The translations under genes were made by a program, and so were the position numbers. From assembly GCF_001613245.1 (NCBI RefSeq), contig NZ_BDBZ01000028.1, positions 100,900-164,899 on the forward strand: 64,000 bases of DNA. Reading direction: 5' to 3'. The notes below the pieces were generated by a model that was not told the origin of the DNA, made no database searches, and saw nothing but the letters and a program-made list of their open reading frames with translations. Of the stretch, positions 33,746 through 42,466 are shown piece by piece. This DNA comes from Nocardia speluncae NBRC 108251 (lineage in GTDB: Bacteria; Actinomycetota; Actinomycetes; Mycobacteriales; Mycobacteriaceae). How positions within the stretch are numbered: the stretch's first letter is position 1; each line of letters starts with the position of its first letter.

Positions 33746-34978
33746 GTGCATATTCGTGCTCTGACCTTGCATGATTTCCGTTCCTGGGAACACGCTGAGA
33801 TCGAGTTATCCACAGGCCCTACGGTTTTCCTGGGGGCAAACGGCAATGGAAAGACCAACCTACTGGAGGCCCTCGGCTATCTGTCGACGCTCGGATCACA
33901 TCGGGTATCCGCCGATACCCCGCTCATCCGAACCGGCGCCGAGCGGGCCCGGGTCGGCGCCAATGTGATCAATCTGGGTCGTGAGTTGCGCGTCGATGTG
34001 GAGGTCAACCGCGGCGCAGCGAACCGGGCGCAGATCAACCGGTCACCCGTTCGCAGGCCACGCGAAATCCTCGGCATCCTGCATACGGTGCTGTTCGCGC
34101 CGGAGGATCTCGCGCTGGTGCGAGGCGACCCGGGGGAGCGCCGCCGCTTCCTCGACGAGCTGTGCACCGCGCGGCGGCCGGGCCTGGCGGGCGTGCGCGC
34201 CGATTACGACCGGGTGCTACGGCAGCGGTCGGCGCTACTGAAAACCGCCGGGCGATCCGGCCGGGCGGATCTCGGCACGCTCGACGTGTGGGACGGCCAC
34301 CTGGCCGGTCACGCATCGGTTCTGCTCGCCGAACGGCTGCGGCTTGTGCACGACCTGCACCCGTACGTCACTCGCGCCTATGCGGCGCTGGCCCCCGAAT
34401 CGCGCCCGGCGACTGTGAGCTATCGCAGCGCTGCGTTGCCGGCCGAGCTTCTCGATCCAGCGCGCGAACCGCGTTCCGACGATCCCGCGGTACTCGAACG
34501 GGTTCTGCTCGAGGAGATCGCACGGGCGCGTTCCAAGGAACTCGACCGAGGTGTCTGTCTGGTCGGTCCGCACCGTGACGACCTGGACCTCATGCTCGGG
34601 GAGACGGCTGCCAAGGGGTTCGCCAGCCACGGGGAGTCCTGGTCGTTCGCGCTGGCCTTGCGCCTTGCGGCGTTCGAATTGCTGCGGGCCGGTGGATCCG
34701 AACCCGTTCTGCTGCTCGATGACGTCTTCGCCGAACTCGATCGCCGCCGCCGGACTGCCCTCGCCGCGGTCGCCGCCGATGCGGAACAGGTACTGATCAC
34801 GGCCGCCGTGCCCGAGGATGTGCCCGGCGAGCTGACGGGGAACACCCTGCGGGTGACGACCAACGGTGACCCCGAACACCGGATCTCCGCGCTCGCCGGT
34901 GAGCCTCCGGCGGAGTCTGCGCAGCCTGGCGGGGAGAACCCGCCGCAGCCAGTGGCCGGCGAACGGTCGGCACAGTGA
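33746..34978 (+). CDS. recF: DNA replication/repair protein RecF
   Basis: SMC-like ATPase that helps RecA load at stalled forks. Walker A GANGNGKTNLLEALGYL is near residue 32; the signature region around VGPHRDDLDLMLG and Walker B EPVLLLDDVFAELD are near residues 275 and 325. Length is 410 aa from GTG 33746, where the conserved MHIRALTLHDFRSW begins; GTG 33722 is in frame but adds unrelated residues. A perfect DnaA box (33806-33814) lies in the coding sequence. Confidence 0.94.
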   Translation: MHIRALTLHDFRSWEHAEIELSTGPTVFLGANGNGKTNLLEALGYLSTLGSHRVSADTPLIRTGAERARVGANVINLGRELRVDVEVNRGAANRAQINRSPVRRPREILGILHTVLFAPEDLALVRGDPGERRRFLDELCTARRPGLAGVRADYDRVLRQRSALLKTAGRSGRADLGTLDVWDGHLAGHASVLLAERLRLVHDLHPYVTRAYAALAPESRPATVSYRSAALPAELLDPAREPRSDDPAVLERVLLEEIARARSKELDRGVCLVGPHRDDLDLMLGETAAKGFASHGESWSFALALRLAAFELLRAGGSEPVLLLDDVFAELDRRRRTALAAVAADAEQVLITAAVPEDVPGELTGNTLRVTTNGDPEHRISALAGEPPAESAQPGGENPPQPVAGERSAQ

Positions 34979-35321
34979 ACACGCGGCGTCCGGTGCCTTG
35001 CACCCGGGCCGGTGCATTCGTAGAGTGAGCCGATACGCCGGGCCGTTATCCCCGTCCGGCTCGAAGTGCTCAGTTATCCACAGCCTGTGGATAACTTGTC
35101 GGCACCGGTCGTAGACCCACACTCGGGTGTCGATCCGATGCAATCCGCGGCAACCTGCACCGGCAAGCGAAATACCCGCCCTGAACAGGGGTTATGCCCT
35201 GGGAGGTGGTGTACATCCGATCATGGAGACCCGATCCCGAGGTACCACCTCCGGATGTGCACAACTCGAGCAGATGCCGACCGATCCTGGGGATAACTCG
35301 GCTGGTGAGCGGAGCGCGACG
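34979..35321. promoter_or_regulatory. recF-dciA intergenic region with DnaA-box pair
   Basis: This 343-nt gap has no recognisable gene. An inverted pair of perfect DnaA boxes, TTATCCACA (35074-35082) and TGTGGATAA (35086-35094), is separated by 3 nt and extended by AG/CT flanks. It could control dciA or titrate DnaA. Part of the region is open in the dciA frame from 35127, but no ribosome site supports an earlier start. Confidence 0.75.
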
Positions 35322-35888
35322 ATGACCGACCGACCCGGAACTCCCGGTGGTGCCGTACCGCCGGCCGAACCGGAGTTGCGCGGAATCGACCTGGCCCGCC
35401 GTGCGCTCGAAGAGGCGCGAGAGGCCGCGCGAGCGAGTGGTAAATCCGTGGGTCAGGGGCGGTCGTCGCCCCGGCGGAGTTCCCGCAGTGGGGCTCGCCG
35501 GCGCAGTGGCTGGTCGGGGCCGCGACCCGACGATCGCGACCCGCAGCCCCTGTCCAAACTGGCCACCTCCATCGCGCGTAGCCGTGGTTGGTCCACCAAG
35601 GTGGCCGAGGGGACGGTATTCGGGCACTGGTCCGGTGTGGTCGGTGAGGATATCGCCGCGCACGCGAAACCGGTGAAGCTCGAGAACGGTGTGCTGAGCG
35701 TGACGGCCGAGTCCACGGCCTGGGCTACCCAGCTGCGGTTGCTGCAGGCGCAGTTGCTCGCGAAGATCAGCGCGGCCGTCGGGCCGGGGGTGGTCCGCTC
35801 GTTGCGTATCTCGGGTCCGACTGCGCCGAGTTGGCGTAAGGGCGAACGGCATATCCGCGGCCGGGGTCCTCGTGACACCTACGGGTAG
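35322..35888 (+). CDS. DciA-like helicase loader (DUF721)
   Basis: Homologue of mycobacterial Rv0004, the DciA protein that loads or regulates the replicative helicase DnaB. The DUF721 region is visible in the C-terminal half (VFGHWSGVVGEDIAAHAKPV, then LSVTAESTAWATQLRLLQAQ). The N-terminal half is basic and Ser/Arg-rich. ATG 35322 (GGAG 7 nt upstream) gives 188 aa, the mycobacterial length. Three earlier in-frame ATGs (35127, 35223, 35274) lack ribosome sites. Position after recF and before gyrB is conserved. Confidence 0.88.
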   Translation: MTDRPGTPGGAVPPAEPELRGIDLARRALEEAREAARASGKSVGQGRSSPRRSSRSGARRRSGWSGPRPDDRDPQPLSKLATSIARSRGWSTKVAEGTVFGHWSGVVGEDIAAHAKPVKLENGVLSVTAESTAWATQLRLLQAQLLAKISAAVGPGVVRSLRISGPTAPSWRKGERHIRGRGPRDTYG

Positions 35889-36192
35889 CCCCGTTTTTCT
35901 GCGATTCGAGGCCGCGCCGCGCCGGGTAGCTCCAGTGAACTCTCAGGACGAATCTGATGGTCTGAAAACGGTAGCGTCGCGAGGGGACCCGTGCCGGTCC
36001 GATTTCTCCCATCCTGGGAGCCGTCAGGGGTGTCGCAGATGCACTGTAAGTTGGGCTGCGAAGTAAGATGGAAACGTAAATCAGCGGCGATACCTTCGGC
36101 GCGTTGTGTGTAGCCCGCATATCTGTCCCGGGCTCACGTGCGCTGTCCCACCGCCGTCCCGGGGAACAGCAAGTAAGGAGAGCTACCGACCA
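35889..36192. other. gyrB upstream region
   Basis: A 304-nt non-coding gap that must contain the gyrBA promoter. TAAGAT at 36064-36069 is a possible -10 element, but no convincing -35 is seen at 16-18 nt. The frame of gyrB stays open to 36106 without a ribosome site. Confidence 0.5.
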
Positions 36193-38238
36193 GTGGCTGC
36201 CAAAGACTCCAAAGCATCAGGTTCGAGCGCATCGAACAAACAAGATTACGGCGCCTCCTCCATCAAGGTCCTGGAAGGCCTCGAGGCGGTGCGGCTGCGC
36301 CCGGGCATGTATATCGGTTCCACCGGCGAACGTGGCCTGCACCACCTGATCCAGGAGGTTGTGGACAACTCGGTCGACGAGGCGATGGCCGGGTACGCGA
36401 CCAAGATCGAGGTCACGCTCCTCGCCGACGGTGGCGTCCAGGTCGTCGACGACGGTCGCGGAATCCCGGTGGCCATGCACGACCAGGGGATCCCGACCAT
36501 CGAAGTCGTCATGACCCAATTGCATGCCGGCGGCAAATTCGACTCCGATTCCTACGCCGTCTCCGGTGGTTTGCACGGTGTCGGTATCTCGGTGGTCAAC
36601 GCGCTGTCGAGCCGGCTCGAAGCCGAGATCGATACCGACGGCTACCACTGGAGCCAGACCTACAAGGACGCCGTTCCGGGGCAGCTGGTCCAGGGTGACG
36701 CCACCAAGGCCACGGGGACCACGATCCGATTCTGGGCCGATCCCGCGATATTCGAGACCACCACCTATAACTTCGAGACGATCTCGCGGCGCCTGCAGGA
36801 AATGGCTTTCCTGAACAAGGGCCTGACCATCGTGCTCACCGATGAGCGGGTCAGCGCGACCGAAATCACCGACGAAGTGGTCAGCGAGACCGCGGAAGCA
36901 CCCAAACACGACGAGGGCGGCGAGAAGCCTGCGCTCGAGCACAAGGTGAAGACCCGGACATACCACTACCCCGGGGGGCTCGAAGATTTCGTCCGGCATA
37001 TCAACCGGACGAAGCAGCCCATTCACAACTCGGTCTTTTCGTTCAACGGGAAGGGCCCCGGGCACGAGCTCGAGGTGGCACTGCAGTGGAATTCCGGATA
37101 CTCCGAGTCGGTCCACACCTTCGCCAACACCATCAACACTCATGAGGGCGGCACCCACGAGGAGGGGTTCCGCGCGGCCTTGACCACCGTCGTCAACCGG
37201 TACGCAAAGGAGAAGAAGCTCCTCAAGGACAAGGACGGCAACCTCACCGGTGACGATATCCGTGAAGGTCTGGCCGCGATTGTCAGCGTGAAGGTGAGTG
37301 AGCCCCAGTTCGAGGGCCAGACGAAGACCAAACTGGGTAATACCGAGGTGAAGTCGTTCGTGCAGCGTGCCTGCAACGAACACCTCGCGCACTGGTTCGA
37401 GGCCAACCCGGCGGATGCCAAGACCATCGTCAACAAGGCAGTTTCTTCGGCGCAAGCCCGGCTCGCCGCCCGTAAGGCGCGGGAGCTGGTGCGGCGGAAG
37501 AGCGCCACCGATATCGGTGGCCTGCCGGGAAAGCTGGCCGACTGCCGGTCCAAGGATCCGAGCAAGTCCGAGATCTACATCGTCGAGGGCGATTCCGCAG
37601 GCGGATCGGCGAAATCCGGCCGCGACTCGATGTATCAGGCGATCCTGCCGCTGCGCGGCAAGATCATCAATGTCGAGAAGGCCCGGATCGACAAGGTTCT
37701 CAAGAACGCCGAGGTACAGGCGATCATCACCGCCTTCGGTACCGGTATCCACGACGAGTTCGATATCGCCAAACTGCGCTATCACAAGATCGTGCTGATG
37801 GCCGACGCCGATGTCGACGGCCAGCATATTTCGACGCTGCTGCTGACGCTGCTGTTCCGCTTCATGCGCCCGCTGATCGAACAGGGGCATGTGTATTTGG
37901 CCCAGCCGCCGCTGTACAAGCTGAAGTGGCAGCGGTCCGAGCCCGAGTTCGCGTATTCGGACCGGGAGCGTGACGGCTTGCTCGAAGCGGGCCTGTCGGC
38001 CGGTAAGAAGATCAACAAAGACGACGGTATCCAGCGGTACAAAGGTCTCGGCGAGATGAACCCGAAGGAACTCTGGGAAACCACCATGGATCCGTCGGTC
38101 CGGGTCCTGCGCCAGGTGACCCTGGATGACGCGGCTGCCGCCGACGAGCTGTTCAGCGTCCTGATGGGTGAGGATGTCGCCGCGCGCCGCAGCTTCATCA
38201 CTCGTAATGCCAAGGACGTCCGTTTCCTCGACGTGTAG
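36193..38238 (+). CDS. gyrB: DNA gyrase subunit B
   Basis: ATPase subunit of gyrase, which introduces negative supercoils. The GHKL ATP site is seen as EVVDNSVDEAM and VDDGRGIPV, the transducer follows, and the TOPRIM domain carries EGDSAGGSAKSGRD near residue 464 and DADVDGQHI near 537. The C-terminal QRYKGLGEMNP motif is present. GTG 36193 follows AAGGAGAG by 9 nt and gives 681 aa. gyrA starts 72 nt after the stop, so the two form the usual operon. Confidence 0.97.
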   Translation: MAAKDSKASGSSASNKQDYGASSIKVLEGLEAVRLRPGMYIGSTGERGLHHLIQEVVDNSVDEAMAGYATKIEVTLLADGGVQVVDDGRGIPVAMHDQGIPTIEVVMTQLHAGGKFDSDSYAVSGGLHGVGISVVNALSSRLEAEIDTDGYHWSQTYKDAVPGQLVQGDATKATGTTIRFWADPAIFETTTYNFETISRRLQEMAFLNKGLTIVLTDERVSATEITDEVVSETAEAPKHDEGGEKPALEHKVKTRTYHYPGGLEDFVRHINRTKQPIHNSVFSFNGKGPGHELEVALQWNSGYSESVHTFANTINTHEGGTHEEGFRAALTTVVNRYAKEKKLLKDKDGNLTGDDIREGLAAIVSVKVSEPQFEGQTKTKLGNTEVKSFVQRACNEHLAHWFEANPADAKTIVNKAVSSAQARLAARKARELVRRKSATDIGGLPGKLADCRSKDPSKSEIYIVEGDSAGGSAKSGRDSMYQAILPLRGKIINVEKARIDKVLKNAEVQAIITAFGTGIHDEFDIAKLRYHKIVLMADADVDGQHISTLLLTLLFRFMRPLIEQGHVYLAQPPLYKLKWQRSEPEFAYSDRERDGLLEAGLSAGKKINKDDGIQRYKGLGEMNPKELWETTMDPSVRVLRQVTLDDAAAADELFSVLMGEDVAARRSFITRNAKDVRFLDV

Positions 38239-38310
38239 GTCCGGCGGTTTCGCCCGCAGCGCACGCCACGCGCGGTTTCCGCCGTTTATCGCCAGTACCT
38301 AGGAGATCGA

Positions 38311-40812
38311 ATGACCGATACAACCTTGCCGCCGGAGAGCGCGGGCGACCGGATCGAGCCGGTCGATATCCAGCAGGAAATGCAGAACAGCTATATCGAT
38401 TACGCGATGAGCGTGATCGTCGGGCGTGCCCTGCCCGAGGTCCGTGACGGCCTCAAACCGGTGCATCGGCGAATTCTCTACGCGATGCACGACAACGGCT
38501 ACCGGCCCGATCGCAGTTATGTGAAATCCGCGCGACCGGTCGCCGACACCATGGGCAACTACCATCCGCACGGCGACTCGGCCATCTACGACACCCTGGT
38601 CCGCCTGGCTCAGCCGTGGGCAATGCGGTATCCACTGGTCGACGGCCAGGGCAACTTCGGCAGCCGCGGTAATGACGGCGCTGCCGCCATGCGTTACACC
38701 GAGTGCCGGCTCACCCCGCTGGCCATGGAGTTGTTGCGCGAAATCGACCACGATACGGTCGATTTCACCCCCAACTACGACGGCAAGACCCAGGAACCGG
38801 TCGTCCTGCCCAGCCGTGTGCCGAGCTTGCTGATGAACGGCAGCAACGGAATCGCGGTCGGGATGGCGACCAATATCCCGCCGCATAATCTCAACGAGCT
38901 GGCCGCGGCCATCGACTGGGCGCTCGAGAACCACGAAGCCGACGAGGAAACGACCCTCGCGGCCTGCATGGAGCGGGTGAAAGGGCCGGATTTCCCGACC
39001 TCCGGCCTGATCGTCGGTACCCAGGGCATCCACGACGCCTACACCACCGGGCGCGGTTCCATCCGGATGCGCGGTGTGGTGGAGATCGAGGAGGATGCCC
39101 GCGGCCGCACCACTATCGTCATAACCGAGCTTCCGTACCAGGTCAACACCGATAATTTCATCAACGCGATCGCCGAGCAGGTCAAGGACGGCCGAATCTC
39201 GGGAGTATCCGATATCCACGACGAATCGTCGGATCGGGCAGGTTTGCGCATTGTAGTGACGGTCAAGCGCGATGCGATCGCGAAGGTCGTGCTGAACAAC
39301 CTGTACAAGCACACCCAGCTACAGACCAGCTTCGGCGCGAATATGCTCTCCATCGTCGAGGGCGTGCCCCGTACGCTGCGGCTGGACCAGATGATCCGGC
39401 TGTACGTCGCCCACCAGCTCGAAGTCATCATCCGGCGCACTCGCTACCTGCTGCGCAAGGCCGAAGAACGCGCCCATATCCTGCGTGGCCTGGTCAAGGC
39501 GCTGGATCAGCTCGACGCCGTTATCGCGCTGATCCGCCGTTCGGCAAATACCGAGACCGCGCGTACCGGCCTGATGGAACTGCTGGATATCGACGAAACC
39601 CAAGCGACCGCCATCCTGGATATGCAGTTGCGTCGGCTGTCGGCTCTGGAGCGGCAGAAGATCGTCGATGAACTGGCCAAGCTCGAGGCCGAAATCGCCG
39701 ATCTGAAGGATATTCTGGAAAAGCCGGAACGTCAGCGCGCGATTGTCCGGGACGAACTGGCCGAGATCGTCGAACGTCACGGCGACGAACGCCGGACAGT
39801 GATCGTCTCCGCCGACGGTGATGTCGCCGACGAGGATCTGATCGCCCGTGAGGACGTGGTCGTCACCATCACCGAAACCGGGTACGCAAAACGCACGAAG
39901 ACCGATTTGTACCGCAGTCAGAAGCGGGGCGGCAAGGGTGTGCAGGGCGCGGGTCTGAAACAGGACGATATCGTTCGGCACTTCTTCGTGACCTCGACCC
40001 ACGACTGGTTGCTGTTCTTCACCAACAAAGGCCGGGTATACCGGGCCAAAGCATACGAACTGCCGGAGGCCAACCGCACGGCACGTGGACAGCACGTAGC
40101 GAATCTGCTGGCTTTCCAGCCGGACGAAAAGATCGCCCAGGTAATCCGGATCAAGTCCTATGAGGACGCGGCCTACCTGGTGCTGGCCACGCAGAAGGGT
40201 TTGGTCAAGAAGTCGCGGCTGGTGGACTTCGATTCCAACCGCAGCGGCGGCATCGTCGCGGTGAATCTGCGCGACAACGACGAATTGGTCGGCGCTGTAC
40301 TGTGTTCCGCCGAGGATGATCTGCTGCTGGTATCGGCGCAGGGGCAGTCGATCCGGTTCTCCGCCACCGATGAGGCGCTGCGTCCGATGGGCCGGGCCAC
40401 CTCGGGTGTGCAGGGGATGCGGTTCAACACCGATGACGCCCTGCTGTCGCTGAATGTGGTCCGTGACGGGACATATCTGCTGGTCGCAACGTCCGGTGGT
40501 TATGCGAAGCGCACTGCCATCGAGGAGTACACGGCTCAGGGACGCGGCGGAAAAGGTGTATTGACCATCCAGTTCGATGCCCGGCGTGGCACCCTGGTGG
40601 GAGCGCTCATCGTCGACGACGACGACGAGTTGTATGCGATTACGTCCAGCGGCGGGGTTATCCGCACTGCTGCCCGGCAGGTGCGCAAGGCCGGTAGGCA
40701 GACCAAGGGCGTGCGATTGATGAACCTCGGCGAGGGCGATACCTTGCTTGCGATCGCACGTAACGCCGACGAGCCCGAGCAGATCGACGGTGGCGGTTCC
40801 CCCGAGCAGTAA
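38311..40812 (+). CDS. gyrA: DNA gyrase subunit A
   Basis: DNA breakage-reunion subunit of gyrase. The catalytic tyrosine is Tyr129 (AAAMRYTECRLTP). The quinolone-resistance region reads GDSAIYDTLV, with Ser90 and Asp94. The C-terminal DNA-wrapping domain carries the GyrA box QKRGGKGVQG near residue 537. Length is 833 aa. Ser at position 90 is the common bacterial residue; M. tuberculosis has Ala there. ATG 38311 has AGGAG 7 nt upstream. Confidence 0.97.
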   Translation: MTDTTLPPESAGDRIEPVDIQQEMQNSYIDYAMSVIVGRALPEVRDGLKPVHRRILYAMHDNGYRPDRSYVKSARPVADTMGNYHPHGDSAIYDTLVRLAQPWAMRYPLVDGQGNFGSRGNDGAAAMRYTECRLTPLAMELLREIDHDTVDFTPNYDGKTQEPVVLPSRVPSLLMNGSNGIAVGMATNIPPHNLNELAAAIDWALENHEADEETTLAACMERVKGPDFPTSGLIVGTQGIHDAYTTGRGSIRMRGVVEIEEDARGRTTIVITELPYQVNTDNFINAIAEQVKDGRISGVSDIHDESSDRAGLRIVVTVKRDAIAKVVLNNLYKHTQLQTSFGANMLSIVEGVPRTLRLDQMIRLYVAHQLEVIIRRTRYLLRKAEERAHILRGLVKALDQLDAVIALIRRSANTETARTGLMELLDIDETQATAILDMQLRRLSALERQKIVDELAKLEAEIADLKDILEKPERQRAIVRDELAEIVERHGDERRTVIVSADGDVADEDLIAREDVVVTITETGYAKRTKTDLYRSQKRGGKGVQGAGLKQDDIVRHFFVTSTHDWLLFFTNKGRVYRAKAYELPEANRTARGQHVANLLAFQPDEKIAQVIRIKSYEDAAYLVLATQKGLVKKSRLVDFDSNRSGGIVAVNLRDNDELVGAVLCSAEDDLLLVSAQGQSIRFSATDEALRPMGRATSGVQGMRFNTDDALLSLNVVRDGTYLLVATSGGYAKRTAIEEYTAQGRGGKGVLTIQFDARRGTLVGALIVDDDDELYAITSSGGVIRTAARQVRKAGRQTKGVRLMNLGEGDTLLAIARNADEPEQIDGGGSPEQ

Positions 40813-40851
40813 ACCCATATCGGCGGCAAAGAACGGATCCGAGGATTCCCA

Positions 40852-41937
40852 TTGACCACTCCGAAACAGCCGAGCGACGAGCGGCAGCAGACGAACGGTG
40901 TGACCGAGAGGGTCACCCCGTCCCCGATGTCGCCCCGCCCGATCCAGCGGGCGGGCGATGCCGCGGACAACGACCAGGCCGGGGGCGGACAGCCGGGCGG
41001 TAATGCGCCCGGCGGCGCGCCCACCGACGGTTCCGCGCCCGAAAATCAGGAGCAGCAGGGCGAATTCGCGTCCGAATCGCGTAATGCCGGATCGTCGAAC
41101 CCTGGCCCCCAGAGGCCCGGCGACCAAAAGCAGCAGTCCGGTGGCGGTAACGGCGGCGACCAGGGCCGGTTCCAGGAGGGCTGGTCGCAGTTGCCGCAGC
41201 GTGAGCCGCAGTCGAATCTGCCGCAGCGTGAGCCGCAGTCGAATCTGCCGCGGCCCGGGCACACCCCGGTGGGCGGTGCCCAGCCGCGTTCGGTTGGGCT
41301 GAGCGGCGGAGTCACCAATGCCCGCACCACCAGCGATCTGGCGGCCAAGGCGGCCCGTAAGGAAGCCGCCATGGCCAAATCCGTTGGCCTGGACGGACCT
41401 ACCCGCAGTATCGCCCGGCCCGAGCTGGCCAAGGATATGCCCGATCTCTCCGAGATCCGGCATCCGCTGCCACCCGAGCAGCATGCACCTCCGCCCGCCT
41501 ACACCCCGCCGGTGTCGGCCGGGCCGCCGAGTTCGCCGGCGGCCCCCCGCGGCTTGCCGCAGGCGGTGCTCGGTGGCGAACCGTTGCGGGCAACGGTGCA
41601 GGTCCGGCGGATCGACCCGTGGTCGACACTGAAGATCACCCTGGTGATCAGCATCGCCATGTTCTTCGTGTGGATGATCGCGGTTGCGCTGCTGTACATG
41701 GTCCTGGCGGGTATGGGCGTCTGGGAGCGGCTCAACAGCACCTTCACCGATATGGTGTCGCCGGACAGCGGCTCGGTCGGGCTCATCGACGCCGGGACGG
41801 TCTTCGGCTATGCCGGGGTGATCGGGCTGATCAACGTGGTTCTGTTCACTGCACTGGCAACCGTAGGGACGTTCATCTACAACCAGTGCTGCGATATGGT
41901 CGGCGGTATCCAGGTCACCCTGGCCGACCCCGACTGA
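40852..41937 (+). CDS. DUF3566 membrane protein
   Basis: Membrane protein of unknown function (homologue of mycobacterial Rv0007). A long polar Pro/Gly/Gln-rich N-terminal region (about 240 residues) precedes the DUF3566 domain with two helices (LKITLVISIAMFFVWMIAVA and GLINVVLFTALATVGTFIYN). The family is linked by position to gyrA in most actinobacteria. The start is TTG 40852 with GAGG 9 nt upstream. A 27-nt tandem duplication (41191-41244) encodes two copies of LPQREPQSN. A long hairpin terminator follows at 41944-41990. Confidence 0.85.
   Translation: MTTPKQPSDERQQTNGVTERVTPSPMSPRPIQRAGDAADNDQAGGGQPGGNAPGGAPTDGSAPENQEQQGEFASESRNAGSSNPGPQRPGDQKQQSGGGNGGDQGRFQEGWSQLPQREPQSNLPQREPQSNLPRPGHTPVGGAQPRSVGLSGGVTNARTTSDLAAKAARKEAAMAKSVGLDGPTRSIARPELAKDMPDLSEIRHPLPPEQHAPPPAYTPPVSAGPPSSPAAPRGLPQAVLGGEPLRATVQVRRIDPWSTLKITLVISIAMFFVWMIAVALLYMVLAGMGVWERLNSTFTDMVSPDSGSVGLIDAGTVFGYAGVIGLINVVLFTALATVGTFIYNQCCDMVGGIQVTLADPD
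41191..41244 (+). repeat. 27-nt tandem duplication in the DUF3566 gene
   Basis: Two adjacent 27-nt units, identical except for the first base (TTGCCGCAGCG against CTGCCGCAGCG), encode LPQREPQSN twice. It is in frame and in the disordered region, and probably reflects recent slippage. Confidence 0.85.
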
Positions 41938-41943
41938 TTCCGG

Positions 41944-41990
41944 TCGATGCGGTGGCCGGTGCCCGAACGCGGCACCGCCCACCGCATCGA
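41944..41990 (+). terminator. Terminator of gyrB-gyrA-DUF3566 operon
   Basis: A 20-position stem with one C-C mismatch and a 7-nt loop (outer arm TCGATGCGGTGG), starting 7 nt after the DUF3566 stop. No T-tract follows, as is common for actinobacterial terminators. Confidence 0.7.
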
Positions 41991-42024
41991 TAGTCCAAGG
42001 TCTATGAGGCTGTGACCAGCAGTT

Positions 42025-42054
42025 TTGGTTGTAAGGCAGTCGTTCGGGTAGTCT
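42025..42054 (+). promoter_or_regulatory. Promoter of tRNA-Ile
   Basis: TTGGTT (42025-42030), 18 nt, TAGTCT (42049-42054). It lies about 55 nt before the tRNA 5' end, consistent with a leader removed by RNase P. Confidence 0.5.
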
Positions 42055-42109
42055 CTGTTCTCGGCCGGTTCCGGTAGGAAAATCACCTTCTATCGGCGGT
42101 CGAAACCAT

Positions 42110-42183
42110 GGGTCTATAGCTCAGGCGGTTAGAGCGCTTCGCTGATAACGAAGAGGTCGGAGGTTCAAGTCCTCCTAGACCCA
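42110..42183 (+). tRNA. tRNA-Ile (GAT)
   Basis: A complete 74-nt cloverleaf. The acceptor arms GGGTCTA / TAGACCC pair perfectly, the anticodon loop CTGATAA on a CTTCG/CGAAG stem reads GAT, and the T-arm GGAGG-TTCAAGT-CCTCC is perfect. CCA is not encoded. This is the position of mycobacterial ileT. Confidence 0.97.
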
Positions 42184-42201
42184 CTCTCTGTAATACATGG
42201 A

Positions 42202-42234
42202 CGACCTCCACCGGAAACGGTTTCGGGGGTCGTT
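42202..42234 (+). terminator. Terminator after tRNA-Ile
   Basis: An imperfect hairpin with an outer ACGACC/GGTCGT stem and an inner CCG-GAAA-CGG stem-loop, followed by TTCCTTTTCCC. It starts about 20 nt after the tRNA. Confidence 0.6.
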
Positions 42235-42312
42235 TCCTTTTCCCTCCGAAACCGGCTCGTTCGCGGTACCGGAATCACCGGTCCTGGATGAGTCGGCGCC
42301 GTCCCACAGAGT

Positions 42313-42318
42313 TAGGCT
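42313..42318 (+). promoter_or_regulatory. Possible -10 of a leaderless DLW-39 transcript
   Basis: TAGGCT ends 6 nt before the ATG at 42325. This is the same spacing as before the Nudix gene and trpG. Confidence 0.35.
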
Positions 42319-42324
42319 GAAGAA

Positions 42325-42432
42325 ATGAAATACGTTCTCACCATCGGAATTATTGCTGCGGTTCTCATCGGTATCAGCAAGCTGCGCAAGCGGGATGAGG
42401 CCGATACGTGGCATGAGGTCACCACTCGCTGA
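42325..42432 (+). CDS. DLW-39-type small protein
   Basis: A 35-aa protein: one hydrophobic helix (YVLTIGIIAAVLIGISKL) and a charged C-terminus RKRDEADTWHEVTTR. The size, single helix, the D-x-W motif near the end and the place next to tRNA-Ile downstream of gyrA and the DUF3566 gene match the small DLW-39 family conserved in actinobacteria. In this copy the motif reads ADTW rather than DLW. No function is known. Its stop is 34 nt from the convergent TetR gene. Confidence 0.7.
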   Translation: MKYVLTIGIIAAVLIGISKLRKRDEADTWHEVTTR

Positions 42433-42466
42433 CGTCGTCTTCGGTGGGCCGGTTGCCTACCGCTGA

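Noticed and set aside
39319..41982. 887-codon minus-strand frame opposite gyrA
   Set aside because: Antisense shadow of gyrA and the DUF3566 gene; no domain is recognisable.
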